A DNA stretch of 25,604 nt, taken from an uncultured Lachnospiraceae bacterium (lineage in GTDB: Bacteria > Bacillota > Clostridia > Lachnospirales > Lachnospiraceae). Each line of letters begins with the position of its first letter. Position 1 is the stretch's first letter. Where the stretch lies: NCBI GenBank assembly GCA_910576815.1, contig CAJTKA010000044.1:2593-28196 (forward strand), given 5' to 3'. The translations under genes were made by a program, and so were the position numbers. Below are positions 1 to 7,789 of this stretch, piece by piece. A model generated the notes under the pieces. That model was not told the DNA's origin. It was given only the letters and a program-made list of their open reading frames with translations, and did no database searches.

Positions 1-130
1 ATACGCTGTCACTGTCGTTCCCTGATAGGCTCACCTCATTCCCTGATACGCTGTCACTGTCGTTCCCTGATAGGCTCACCTCATTCCCTGATACGCTGTC
101 GCTGTCGTTCCCTGATAGGCTCATCTCATC
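1..130. repeat. 45-bp in-frame tandem repeat
   Basis: The unit beginning atacgctgtcactgtcg recurs at positions 1, 46 and, with one base change, 91. The period is 45 bp, so each copy encodes 15 residues on the minus strand, containing VSGN and LSGN motifs. It lies inside the partial membrane-anchored protein and continues beyond the left edge, so the total copy number is unknown. The near-identity of the copies suggests recent expansion. Confidence 0.9.
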
Positions 131-712
131 CTCAGATATCGTATCATTCTCTGCCAAATTCGGTATCATACCCGTTACTGCGTCATTTCCTGACACATTC
201 ATCATATTGTCTGACACAGTTGTCACATTCCATGACATATTTGTCGTATTTTCTACATTATTTATCAAATCATTTGCTGCAAAAACTCCATTTTCTGACA
301 CAGATGCCGTATCTATCGACGCATCTGCCATGTCCTCTGACAATAATGTCATTCCGCTTTCCAGCCGTTCACCCGTCATATCGCTTTCCGGCAGCCCACC
401 CGTCATTCCACTTTCCGTTTCAACCATCATCGACACAGGGATGACCACCTCGGTCTCCGTTGTCCGAATCTCCTCCAAAAACTGCAACAGGCTTTCCCGA
501 TCCGCCGAAAGTTCCTCGATCTCTCGTCGCATTTCCAAGACGCGGTCATGCGCTTCCCGGTTTCTCGAAAGCACCTGCTCCTGCTCGCGCCGCTCCTGTT
601 TCTCCTGTCTGTCGTTCATATAGCTGTCATAAGCGCGAAATACAATCGCTGCCACAAGTACCGCCGCAAGCGCCAATAAAATCACGGCCAAAATCTCATT
701 TATTTTTTTCAT
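1..712 (-). CDS. Membrane-anchored repeat protein, C-terminus beyond window (partial)
   Basis: I do not recognise a family. The reading frame opens at the ATG at 712 and runs without a stop off the left edge, giving about 237 visible residues. It starts with a short basic stretch and one hydrophobic segment (about residues 6-25), which fits a signal anchor with the rest outside the cell. A charged, probably coiled-coil stretch follows (about 30-75, rich in E, R, Q). After that comes a low-complexity Ser/Asn/Val/Asp region with many VSxN motifs (VSEN, VSDN, VSGN), ending in 15-residue repeats encoded by 45-bp tandem DNA repeats. The ATG overlaps the rlmB stop in an ATGA junction and has no good ribosome binding site, so translation probably depends on coupling to rlmB. 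The functional domain, if any, lies outside the window. Confidence 0.8.
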   Translation of the reverse strand, partial: MKKINEILAVILLALAAVLVAAIVFRAYDSYMNDRQEKQERREQEQVLSRNREAHDRVLEMRREIEELSADRESLLQFLEEIRTTETEVVIPVSMMVETESGMTGGLPESDMTGERLESGMTLLSEDMADASIDTASVSENGVFAANDLINNVENTTNMSWNVTTVSDNMMNVSGNDAVTGMIPNLAENDTISEDEMSLSGNDSDSVSGNEVSLSGNDSDSVSGNEVSLSGNDSDSV

Positions 713-1449
713 AGCAGTCTCTGTCTCACGATCTCATAGGCAAGCACCCCGGCCGCCACGGAAGCATTTAAGGAGTCAATATCACCACGCATGGGAATCC
801 GGGCACTCATATCGCACTTCTCTCTGACCAGCCTGCTCACGCCGCTTCCCTCGGCTCCAATCACCAGGCCGATCGGTCCTTTCAAATCCAGGTCATACAT
901 GGGTGTACCTTCCATATCCGCACACACAAACCATAACCCTTCCTTTTTTAATTCTTCAATGGTCTGTCCGATGTTTGTTACTTTTGCCACGGGAGTATAA
1001 TTCAAAGCGCCCGCCGAAGCCTTCGCCACCGTCGCTGTCAGACCCACCGCTCGATTTTTGGGAATCACAACACCATGCGCGCCCGCCAGATTCGCCGTGC
1101 GGATGATGGCCCCAAGATTGTGCGGATCCTCAATACCATCCAAAAGCAGTAAAAAAGGCGGCTCATCCTTCGCCCTCGCCTTTTCCAGAATCTCGTCCAA
1201 ATCCGTATAGCCATAAGCTGCTGCGGAAGCAATTACGCCCTGATGATGGCCCGTCTCGGACAGTTGATCCAGACGTTCCTTCGCCACATATTTGATCTGA
1301 GTCCCGTGCTTGGCCGCCTCCCGCTTGATGGAAAGGATAGGCCCGTCCTTACAGCCATCCAGAATATAAAGCCTGTCGATGGGACGGCCCGCGCGGAAAG
1401 CTTCCAGCACGGCATTCCTGCCCTCGACCGTAAATTCCTGTTGTTCCAT
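709..1449 (-). CDS. rlmB: 23S rRNA 2'-O-methyltransferase, RlmB/TrmH (SpoU) family
   Basis: A SpoU-family trefoil-knot methyltransferase that uses S-adenosylmethionine; the RlmB branch 2'-O-methylates a guanosine of 23S rRNA. The N-terminal substrate-binding part carries VEGRNAVLEAF. The three SpoU motifs follow in order: NLGAIIRTANLAGAHG, GLVIGAEGSGVS and IPMRGDIDSLNASVAAG. I start the gene at the ATG at 1449, with AGAAGG about 9 bases upstream, which gives 246 residues, the usual family length. An in-frame ATG at 1530 would add 27 atypical residues. It lies downstream of mrnC, as in many Bacillota, and its stop overlaps the next start. The exact target nucleotide is inferred from the family; a tRNA or other rRNA target cannot be excluded. 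Confidence 0.9.
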   Translation of the reverse strand: MEQQEFTVEGRNAVLEAFRAGRPIDRLYILDGCKDGPILSIKREAAKHGTQIKYVAKERLDQLSETGHHQGVIASAAAYGYTDLDEILEKARAKDEPPFLLLLDGIEDPHNLGAIIRTANLAGAHGVVIPKNRAVGLTATVAKASAGALNYTPVAKVTNIGQTIEELKKEGLWFVCADMEGTPMYDLDLKGPIGLVIGAEGSGVSRLVREKCDMSARIPMRGDIDSLNASVAAGVLAYEIVRQRLL

Positions 1450-1546
1450 GTTATGTAAACCTTCTTTCCCTGTGCGCATCCTTTCACTCTGTTTTAACCA
1501 ATATGCGCCTTTTCTATGATATTTGTGCAATTACCGGCCTGCACTC

Positions 1547-1987
1547 TCACACTTCCATCCCTACACGTTCAATCGCAGTCCGGATTAGCACAAGCATCCG
1601 CTCCTGCTTCCCCGTCAGATACAAATAGCCGCACAGAGCCTCAAATCCCGTAGCCTTGCGGTAGTCGATGACAGAGGCGTTTTTCGCAGTTGTGTAGGAC
1701 TTAGCGTTCCTGCCGCGCTTATAAACCGTCCTCTCCTCCTCCGAAAGCTCCTCCTGCAAAGCCTCGATCATCTGTGCCTGCGTCACCGCGTTCACGTAAC
1801 GAACTGCCGTTTTATGCAGGTTGTTGGCTGAGGTATTGCCCCGCTCTACCACGATGGTGCGAATCACGAGGTCGTAGATCGCATCTCCGATATAGGCAAG
1901 CGCTAGCGGGGAGTATGTGCGGATATCGATTTCCCGACAGTCAAAATCACGCTTGATCGCCTCTAAAATCGTTATGCCTTCTTCCAT
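1547..1987 (-). CDS. mrnC: Mini-ribonuclease III
   Basis: Mini-III is an RNase III-like dimer without a double-stranded RNA binding domain. In Bacillus it matures the ends of 23S rRNA. The 146-residue length fits. The RNase III signature is visible as ALAYIGDAIYDLVIR near residues 29-43, where the aspartate is the expected metal ligand. The C-terminal half holds KNASVIDYRKATGFEALCGY, including the second acidic site (E in FEALCGYL). The start at 1987 lies 16 bases inside the end of cysS, with AAGGAG 6 bases upstream, so the two genes overlap. The order cysS-mrnC-rlmB is conserved in Bacillota and supports the call. Confidence 0.93.
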   Translation of the reverse strand: MEEGITILEAIKRDFDCREIDIRTYSPLALAYIGDAIYDLVIRTIVVERGNTSANNLHKTAVRYVNAVTQAQMIEALQEELSEEERTVYKRGRNAKSYTTAKNASVIDYRKATGFEALCGYLYLTGKQERMLVLIRTAIERVGMEV

Positions 1988-3381
1988 TTGACTCCTTCCC
2001 TCGTATCCTCCAGAACAATGCCCTTCCCCAAAAGGATGTCGCGGATCTCGTCGGCTCTGGCAAAGTTTTTCGCCTTTCTGGCTTCCTGCCTCTCCTGAAT
2101 GAGCGCCTCGATCTCCTCGTCCAAAAGCTCCTGCTTCCTCTCGACCTCCAGACCACAGATATCCGCCAGCGCGACGATCTCGTCTTTTATTGCCTGCAGA
2201 AACGCCCTGCTTGCGTCTTCCGAAGCGCAGGTATTTGCAAACTTTACCAGCTCAAAGATGGCGGAGATGGCATCCGCTGTATTAAAGTCGTCATCCATGG
2301 CCTCGTCAAACTTATGTGAAAAGCCCTCGGCCTCCTGCTTCTTAGCCAGTTCCTCAGCGCTCATCTCCCCTTCCTTTGCGTTCTCCATCAGGAAGCTTAA
2401 GTTCGACACGCAGGTCAGGATGCGCTCCAAACCGTTCTTCGCTGCTTCCATCAGTTCCGCACTAAAATTTAAAGGGCTCCTGTAGTGGGCGGAGAGCATG
2501 AAAAACCGAAACACCTGCAGATCATACTTCTCACCGATATCCCGCACCGTAAAGAAATTTCCCAGAGATTTTGACATTTTCTTATTATCAATATTCAAGA
2601 ACCCATTGTGCATCCAGTATTTCGCAAAGGGCTTTCCGTTCGCCGCTTCCGACTGCGCAATCTCGTTCTCATGATGGGGAAAGATCAGATCCTCACCGCC
2701 TGCGTGAATGTCAATCTCCTCGCCCAAATATTTCTTGCTCATCACCGAGCACTCGATATGCCAGCCCGGTCTTCCCTCGCACCAGGGCGACTCCCAAAAA
2801 GGCTCCCCCTCCTTCTTCGGCTTCCAGAGCACGAAGTCGAGCGGATCCTCCTTCTGCTCCTCTCCGGAAACCAGAAGGGAACGCTCGCCGCTCCTTAAGT
2901 CATCCAGATTTTTATGGGAAAGTTTTCCGTATCCCGGAAAACTTCTGGTCTTAAAATAAACGGTGCCGTCCTGCGCCACATAAGCGTGCCCCTTATCTAT
3001 GAGCGTCTGGATCATCTCGATCATGCCGTCGATCTCGCAGGTCGCCTGCGGGTGTGTGGTTGCCGGTTGCACTCGCAGCGCTTCCATGTCCTTTTTGCAC
3101 TCGGCAATATAGCGCTCCGAAATCACGGAAGGATCAGCGCCTTCCTCATTGGCTTTCTTAATGATCTTATCGTCCACATCCGTGAAATTGGACACAAAGT
3201 TGACCTCATAGCCCTTGTGCTCCATATAGCGGCGCACGGTATCAAAAATGATCATCGGCCTGGCATTGCCGATGTGGATCAGGTTATAGACCGTAGGACC
3301 GCAGACATACATGCGGACCTTCCCCTCCTCCAGCGGCACAAATTCTTCCTTCTTCTTGGATAACGTGTTATAAACTTTCAT
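1972..3381 (-). CDS. cysS: Cysteinyl-tRNA synthetase
   Basis: Class I aminoacyl-tRNA synthetase that charges tRNA-Cys in the cytoplasm. Visible features are the zinc-site cysteine in YVCGPTVYN (residue 27), the HIGH-type motif HIGNARP (36-42), the zinc-binding WHIECSVMS and HAGGEDLIFPHHENE region, and the KMSKSLGN loop. I choose the ATG at 3381 (469 residues), preceded by GAGGAG 3-4 bases upstream and giving the typical N-terminus MKVYNTLS. The in-frame ATG at 3423 would add 14 non-conserved residues. The gene follows cysE by about 55 bases and overlaps mrnC, so it links cysteine synthesis to its use in translation. Confidence 0.96.
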   Translation of the reverse strand: MKVYNTLSKKKEEFVPLEEGKVRMYVCGPTVYNLIHIGNARPMIIFDTVRRYMEHKGYEVNFVSNFTDVDDKIIKKANEEGADPSVISERYIAECKKDMEALRVQPATTHPQATCEIDGMIEMIQTLIDKGHAYVAQDGTVYFKTRSFPGYGKLSHKNLDDLRSGERSLLVSGEEQKEDPLDFVLWKPKKEGEPFWESPWCEGRPGWHIECSVMSKKYLGEEIDIHAGGEDLIFPHHENEIAQSEAANGKPFAKYWMHNGFLNIDNKKMSKSLGNFFTVRDIGEKYDLQVFRFFMLSAHYRSPLNFSAELMEAAKNGLERILTCVSNLSFLMENAKEGEMSAEELAKKQEAEGFSHKFDEAMDDDFNTADAISAIFELVKFANTCASEDASRAFLQAIKDEIVALADICGLEVERKQELLDEEIEALIQERQEARKAKNFARADEIRDILLGKGIVLEDTREGVKWKKA

Positions 3382-3436
3382 AATCTCCTCTTTTCCTCTC
3401 GTCTCGCATATTATGTCAACCAACTTAGCTTTATTC

Positions 3437-4120
3437 TCAACGCCCAGACTTTTCCTCGTCTTTTCGCAGCCGCTTCATTTCCCGCTCTAAATCGAGCAGC
3501 CTGTTCGTCAACTCTGCATTTGCCCGCTGCAGGCCCATGATATCCTCCCGCACGGGATCGGGCAGATGGGTCTGATCCAATTCCTCCTGCGGCAGCGCCA
3601 TGTTATCGCGCTTGACCACGCGCCCCGGCACACCGACCACTGTAGAGTTTGGCGGTACTTCATTCAGCACTACGCTGCCTGCGCCAATCTTGCTGTTGTC
3701 ACCGATTTTAAAAGAGCCCAGCACTTTCGCACCGGTACTGATCATCACGTTATTGCCGATGGTGGGATGTCGCTTGCCCTGTTCCTTGCCCGTACCGCCC
3801 AGCGTCACTCCCTGATAGAGGGTCACGTTATCGCCGATCACTGTGGTCTCCCCGATGATGACGCCATGTCCATGGTCAATGAAAAATCCCCTGCCGATCT
3901 GTGCTCCCGGATGGATCTCGATCCCTGTCCTGCGCACCCCCTTCTGGGAAACCCATCTTGCCCAGAAATAGTGATGCCGCAGATACAGCCTGTGAGCGAT
4001 CCGATAATAGCACATAACCTTAAAGCTGGGGTAGAGAAAAACTTCCATATTGGAGTGGATCGCGGGATCCCGTTCTCTGATCACGCGAATCTCCTCCTTA
4101 ATATATGCGATGAAGCCCAT
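3437..4120 (-). CDS. cysE: Serine O-acetyltransferase
   Basis: Transfers acetyl from acetyl-CoA to L-serine, the first committed step of cysteine synthesis. The N-terminal helical part begins MGFIAYIKEEIRVI. It is followed by a left-handed beta-helix of hexapeptide repeats from about residue 65, including the conserved stretches GRGFFIDHGHGVVIG-like (here HGHGVIIGETTVIG), YQGVTLGGTG and KRHPTIGNNV. The catalytic histidine lies in the DHGHG motif. The C-terminus ends in a charged, probably coiled-coil tail (QRANAELTNRLLDLEREMKR). I start at the ATG at 4120 (227 residues), with AGAAGGAG about 8 bases upstream; an ATG at 4177 would add unconserved residues that overlap the promoter. It is the first gene of the cysE-cysS-mrnC-rlmB operon. 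Confidence 0.94.
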   Translation of the reverse strand: MGFIAYIKEEIRVIRERDPAIHSNMEVFLYPSFKVMCYYRIAHRLYLRHHYFWARWVSQKGVRRTGIEIHPGAQIGRGFFIDHGHGVIIGETTVIGDNVTLYQGVTLGGTGKEQGKRHPTIGNNVMISTGAKVLGSFKIGDNSKIGAGSVVLNEVPPNSTVVGVPGRVVKRDNMALPQEELDQTHLPDPVREDIMGLQRANAELTNRLLDLEREMKRLRKDEEKSGR

Positions 4121-4149
4121 GGTAATACTCCTTCTATTAGTATACGTAT

Positions 4150-4177
4150 AGTATACCATATGAAAAAGCATTTTCAA
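4150..4177 (-). promoter_or_regulatory. SigA-type promoter of the cysE operon
   Basis: On the minus strand, TTGAAA (4172-4177) is followed after 16 bases by TATACT (4150-4155), preceded by TGG, an extended -10. Transcription would start near 4143, leaving a leader of only about 22 bases. No T-box fits in the space. Confidence 0.7.
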
Positions 4178-4217
4178 GTGAAGTCATTTAGACTCCGGTT
4201 TTCATTTTTTATATCTC

Positions 4218-5228
4218 TTACTTTCCTTTTAGCCGCTCAATTTCAGCACGCAACTGTGCCATTTCTTCCGCCTGCTCTTTGCGGTCACGCTCGTACTCAG
4301 ATAGTTTCTTTTCGTAATTACGCAAGTCTTCCTCATGTTCCTTTCGGTCCCTCTCTATCTTCTCCTCTTTCTCCGCTATTGCTCTCTCGTAATTGCGCAA
4401 GTCTTCTTCATGTTCCTTTCTATCCCTCTCTATCTTCTCCTCTTTTTCCGCTATCGCTCTCTCGTAATTGCGCAGATCCTGATAATATTCCTCTCTGTCG
4501 CGGCAACGCTTCCTGATTACTTCATCAGCACTCATACGAAAGATCGTCTGCGCTGCTTCTTTTAGATCATCGTCCTTTGATGCAATCATTTTCAATTCCT
4601 CCCATGTGGCAGCCTTAAAAAGTGATGCCCAATCATGAATATGATACCGCCTATCTTCATCCGTAGCAAGGTCAATGCGGGATAGGTCTACAACATACAA
4701 TGTGAAATCATTACTGTATATCTGCTGATTCTTCACATTGATCAATTTATAAGCAGCATAAAACTCAGGATACCCGTCAAACAACGTATAATCCAAAAAG
4801 CCGATATGTACAGCCGGTCTTGCTTCCCGATAATCCTGACCGCGATGGATCTGATCATACGAACGGCATAAATACATGATCGAACGATTCTCCCGGTTTA
4901 GCTTATTGGCAATCTGCATTTCCAAATTGATCAAAACACAATTGTTCATCACTACATTGATATCCAGGCGAAATTCCTTATCTTTAACAGTATCGCCCAA
5001 AATAATGGGATTGGTGATCTCAACCGTTTTCACCTCTGACTCGGCAAGGTGAAGCAGTGAGCAGATCAACCCGCGCAGCACGTTATGGTTGGACTGCAAG
5101 ACTGCACGAAACATATAATCATTTGTCATATTATAGGGAATTTCTCCACTGGCATTCTGAAATGTTTCGTCAAAAGAAGACACTGCCGTTGAACATTGTG
5201 TTTGAAGGTTCTTTTCGTTTTGTTTCAT
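4218..5228 (-). CDS. Rpn-family PD-(D/E)XK nuclease / putative transposase with coiled-coil tail
   Basis: Belongs to the Rpn/PDDEXK nuclease family (recombination-promoting nuclease, often annotated as a putative transposase). The N-terminal part has the typical NMTNDYMFRAVLQ opening near residues 33-44. It continues to FRLDINVV (Asp89) and LINLEMQ (Glu103, Gln105), which match the PD-(D/E)xK metal-binding core with Gln in the last position. A further conserved stretch, YEDRK-like YDQIHRGQDY, lies near 124-133. From about residue 240 to the end the protein is a highly charged coiled coil containing two exact-length 25-residue tandem repeats plus partial copies. 336 residues is longish for the family because of this tail. 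It is preceded by a structured leader with its own promoter. DNA cleavage is expected from the family; the true role is unknown. Confidence 0.85.
   Translation of the reverse strand: MKQNEKNLQTQCSTAVSSFDETFQNASGEIPYNMTNDYMFRAVLQSNHNVLRGLICSLLHLAESEVKTVEITNPIILGDTVKDKEFRLDINVVMNNCVLINLEMQIANKLNRENRSIMYLCRSYDQIHRGQDYREARPAVHIGFLDYTLFDGYPEFYAAYKLINVKNQQIYSNDFTLYVVDLSRIDLATDEDRRYHIHDWASLFKAATWEELKMIASKDDDLKEAAQTIFRMSADEVIRKRCRDREEYYQDLRNYERAIAEKEEKIERDRKEHEEDLRNYERAIAEKEEKIERDRKEHEEDLRNYEKKLSEYERDRKEQAEEMAQLRAEIERLKGK
4321..4470. repeat. Two 75-bp tandem repeats in the nuclease coiled coil
   Basis: Units start at 4321 and 4396, with a diverging partial third copy from 4471 and another partial copy before 4321. 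Each unit encodes 25 residues starting DLRNYERAIAEKEEKIERD on the minus strand. Only a few bases differ, so the duplication is recent. In-frame multiples of 75 bp would let the coiled coil change length. Confidence 0.9.
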
Positions 5229-5261
5229 AGATGTGCTTTCCTTTCTCAGACAAAAGTGACG

Positions 5262-5339
5262 GAGCAGGGCTCCAAAGAAACTGTGAAATCCTTAACCGGT
5301 ATGGATTTCACATAAGTACGGGCAGGGAATCACCGCCCG
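5262..5339 (-). ncRNA. Structured 5' leader of the Rpn nuclease mRNA (three hairpins)
   Basis: Three perfect inverted repeats lie in a row between the predicted transcription start (near 5350) and the nuclease start codon. They are CGGGC/GCCCG (5319-5323 with 5335-5339, loop 11), TGTGAAATCC/GGATTTCACA (5282-5291 with 5303-5312, loop 11) and GGAGC/GCTCC (5262-5266 with 5269-5273, loop 3, the outermost bases being exact complements). I do not recognise a known riboswitch class. It may be a regulatory leader or a stabilising structure. Confidence 0.4.
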
Positions 5340-5357
5340 AATCGTTGCTATAATTCA

Positions 5358-5386
5358 CATATAACATACGTTCTCATGGAATGCAA
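5358..5386 (-). promoter_or_regulatory. Candidate promoter of the Rpn nuclease gene
   Basis: Minus-strand TTGCAT (5381-5386), a 17-base spacer and TATATG (5358-5363) preceded by TGT, an extended -10. Predicted initiation near 5350 would place the first leader hairpin almost at the 5' end of the RNA. A second -10-like TATAAT lies further upstream, but its -35 (TTGCAC) is only 15 bases away. Confidence 0.45.
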
Positions 5387-5456
5387 CAGCTATGGCAGAT
5401 TTGACTTGTAGAAAAATTATAAACGAAATACCAATAGTGCAATCCTCCTAAACAAG

Positions 5457-5492
5457 ATATAGCGGAGGAGATAGTGGTCTCATCCGCTATAT
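5457..5492 (-). terminator. Possible terminator after the GH3 glycosidase
   Basis: A 10-bp perfect stem (5457-5466 with 5483-5492, core TAGCGGA/TCCGCTA) continues, after one mismatch, into a GAGA/TCTC inner stem with a 6-base loop. It begins about 36 bases past the GH3 stop. The following minus-strand tail is only moderately T-rich, so termination is uncertain. The rest of the 300-base gap 5229-5528 holds the nuclease leader and promoter and no gene. Confidence 0.4.
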
Positions 5493-5528
5493 ACAAGATA
5501 TGGCATTGTGCACTTTTACTGCATCATC

Positions 5529-7640
5529 CTACTTTACGGCTACTTCCACGCTCTTTTTCCCTGTAAGCGCTGCCGTTCTCGCATCGGGCTGCCCTACTCC
5601 CACATAGAGAACATAACTGCCGCTGCCCTCCACAAAGGCTCCCTCCTCGTTTACGACCAGGAAGGCACTGCCGGGCACCTTAAGTTCCACTTCCTTCGCC
5701 TCACCTGCCTGCAAGGAAATGCGTGCAAAGGCACAAAGGCTGTGATTGGGCACTGCATGGGGTGAAACCTCGTCTTTCACATAGACCTGCACTACATCCT
5801 GGGTCGCCGCACTCCCGGCATTTTTGACCGACACCCGCAGCGTCACATCCCCGGATGCCCCTTCGCGCCCTGCGACCGCAGCGCTCTCCACACTGACATC
5901 CCCGTAGGTCAACCCAAAGCCGAACGGATAAAGCGGCTCGCGGTCCAGATAGCGGTAAGTCCTTCCTTTCATGCTGTAGTCTTCAAAATCAGGCATCCCT
6001 TCCAATGAGCGGTAGAACGTCACCGGCAGTTTGCCTGACGGGGAACAGTCCCCAAACAGGATATCCGCCACGGCACTGCCGCCGCGCGCGCCAGGATACC
6101 AAAGCTGCAGTACCGCCGCCGCCTTTTCCTGTGCCACGGAAAGGTCGATCGCGCTTCCTGCCAACAGGCACACCACAACAGGCGTTCCCACGGCCAGCAC
6201 CGCATCCATCAATTTCCTCTGGGGCTCTGGCAGAAGCAGATCCGCCTTGTCGCCGGAAGCATAGCTGTTGCCTGTATCGCCTTCCTCGCCTTCCAGCGTC
6301 TCGTTCAAGCCCACGCAGAGCACCACCACATCGCTGTGCTTTGCCACCGCAACCGCCTCGGCAATGCGGTCGTCCTTCCAGGCCAGATTCTCGGTCCGAT
6401 CCTGGAACAGGTGAGAGCCCTCCGAGAATAAAACTCTACCATCATGTCCGACTTTGTCCTGTATTCCCTCTAAAACTGTGATATATCGGGAAGAAGTACC
6501 GTGATAATTGCCGATCAGCGCCTCCCTGCTGTTGGCGTTTGGTCCGATCACACCGACAGTTTGACCCTTTTTCAGCGGCAGGATGCCGTCATTTTTCAAG
6601 AGTACCACTGACTCCTTCGTGAGGCGGTCCGCTACCGCCAGATGCTCGTCACATTCCACCTTTTCATAAGGAACCTTATCATATTCGCTCCCATCAAACA
6701 GTCCCAGCAGATATCTGGTGGTAAAGAGGCGAATCGCTGCCTCCGTGATCTCCTCCTCCGTGACAAGTCCCTGCTCTAGTGCCTTTAACAGATACTGATA
6801 GGTCACACCGCAGTTTAAGTCGCACCCCATCTTTAATGCCAGTGCCGCCGATTCTTCCATGGTACTTGTCACCATATGATTTTCATGAAAATCTTTGATC
6901 GCCCAGCAGTCCGATACATAGTGGCCCGCAAACTCCCACTCACCGCGCAGAATATCCTGCATCAGCGCCTTGCTGCCGCAGCAGGGCTCCCCGTTAGTGC
7001 GGTTGTATGCGCCCATCACTGCCTCCACACCCGCCTCCTGCACGCAGGCCTTGAAAGCAGGCAGATAGGTCTCCGCCATATCCTTTTTGGAAGCCACCGC
7101 GTTAAATTCATGGCGCACCGCCTCCGGTCCCGAATGAACGGCAAAATGTTTTGCGCAGGCAGCGCTCTTTAATACATCGCCGTCCCCCTGCAAGCCTTCC
7201 ACATAAGCCACGCCCAGCCTGGAAGTCAGGTAAGGATCTTCGCCGTAGGTCTCCTGTCCTCTGCCCCATCTGGGATCTCTGAATATGTTCACATTGGGAG
7301 ACCAAAAGGTCAACCCCTTGTAAATATCTCTGTCTTCTTCGGCAGCGTATGCGTTATACTTCGCCCGCCCTTCTGTCGCTGCCACATCGCCGGCCTGACG
7401 AAGCAGATCTGTATCAAAGGTTGCCGCCATGCCGATCGCCTGTGGAAAGCTTGTCGCCACGCCCTGTCTGGCCACGCCGTGCAGCGCCTCATTCCACCAG
7501 TTGTATGCGGGAACGCCCAGCCGCTCGATCGCCGGCGCGTCATAGCGCAGCTGAGAAGCTCGCTCCTCCACCGTCATCTTTCCCACCAGCTCTTTTGCTT
7601 TTTCCCTTGCCTGTGCTCTCGCCCTCTCTCGATTTTCCAT
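5529..7640 (-). CDS. Glycoside hydrolase family 3 beta-glycosidase (beta-xylosidase/beta-glucosidase type)
   Basis: A retaining exo-glycosidase of family GH3 that removes terminal beta-linked sugars from oligosaccharides. No signal peptide is visible, so it probably acts in the cytoplasm on imported oligosaccharides. The (alpha/beta)8 domain (about 20-310) contains WWNEALHGVAR (48-58), RGQETYGEDPYL (127-138), AKHFAVHSGPE (163-173) and YVSDCWAI (241-248), where Asp244 is the expected nucleophile. The alpha/beta sandwich domain follows (about 340-570; KNDGILPLKKG, GPNAN, WYPGARGG). A C-terminal FnIII-like domain covers about 595-700. The WNEALHGVAR and SDCWAI forms resemble the xylosidase-like branch, but specificity cannot be settled here. 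The start has GAAAGGAAAG upstream. It is divergent from an AraC regulator that probably controls it. Confidence 0.92.
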   Translation of the reverse strand: MENRERARAQAREKAKELVGKMTVEERASQLRYDAPAIERLGVPAYNWWNEALHGVARQGVATSFPQAIGMAATFDTDLLRQAGDVAATEGRAKYNAYAAEEDRDIYKGLTFWSPNVNIFRDPRWGRGQETYGEDPYLTSRLGVAYVEGLQGDGDVLKSAACAKHFAVHSGPEAVRHEFNAVASKKDMAETYLPAFKACVQEAGVEAVMGAYNRTNGEPCCGSKALMQDILRGEWEFAGHYVSDCWAIKDFHENHMVTSTMEESAALALKMGCDLNCGVTYQYLLKALEQGLVTEEEITEAAIRLFTTRYLLGLFDGSEYDKVPYEKVECDEHLAVADRLTKESVVLLKNDGILPLKKGQTVGVIGPNANSREALIGNYHGTSSRYITVLEGIQDKVGHDGRVLFSEGSHLFQDRTENLAWKDDRIAEAVAVAKHSDVVVLCVGLNETLEGEEGDTGNSYASGDKADLLLPEPQRKLMDAVLAVGTPVVVCLLAGSAIDLSVAQEKAAAVLQLWYPGARGGSAVADILFGDCSPSGKLPVTFYRSLEGMPDFEDYSMKGRTYRYLDREPLYPFGFGLTYGDVSVESAAVAGREGASGDVTLRVSVKNAGSAATQDVVQVYVKDEVSPHAVPNHSLCAFARISLQAGEAKEVELKVPGSAFLVVNEEGAFVEGSGSYVLYVGVGQPDARTAALTGKKSVEVAVK

Positions 7641-7754
7641 TTTTTCTTTCCTTTCTGCGCCGCCCTTGCCGCCCGTATTTTCTGTTATCCTGTAACCCCT
7701 TTACGCGTGCCTGTTCCGTCTGTGCACGCTGTCTGCCCTTCCTGTTTTAAACTC

Positions 7755-7783
7755 AGTATAACAACTCCTGCACCCGCAATCTT
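7755..7783 (-). promoter_or_regulatory. Candidate promoter of the GH3 gene
   Basis: Minus-strand TATACT (7755-7760) preceded by TGT, an extended -10. The -35 position (7778-7783, AAGATT) is poor, which is typical of a promoter that needs an activator. Transcription would start near 7748, leaving a leader of about 108 bases that contains a GCGTGC/GCACGC inverted repeat (7705-7710, 7724-7729). Confidence 0.5.
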
Positions 7784-7789
7784 TCTAAT

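Noticed and set aside
1..130. Tandem repeats resembling a CRISPR array (also 16903-17091)
   Set aside because: Periods of 45 and 27 bp are multiples of three with no unique spacers, and both lie inside open reading frames encoding VSxN peptides.
4121..4217. T-box riboswitch upstream of cysE
   Set aside because: The leader from the predicted start is only about 22 bases, and no specifier or antiterminator structure fits.
3566..4516. 316-residue open frame on the plus strand
   Set aside because: It lies antisense to cysE and the Rpn nuclease, has no family resemblance or ribosome binding site, and its composition mirrors the genes beneath it.
5283..5339. FMN-type riboswitch suggested by GGGCAGGGAAT
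   Set aside because: The other conserved FMN-element blocks are missing and the match is on the strand opposite to the downstream gene.
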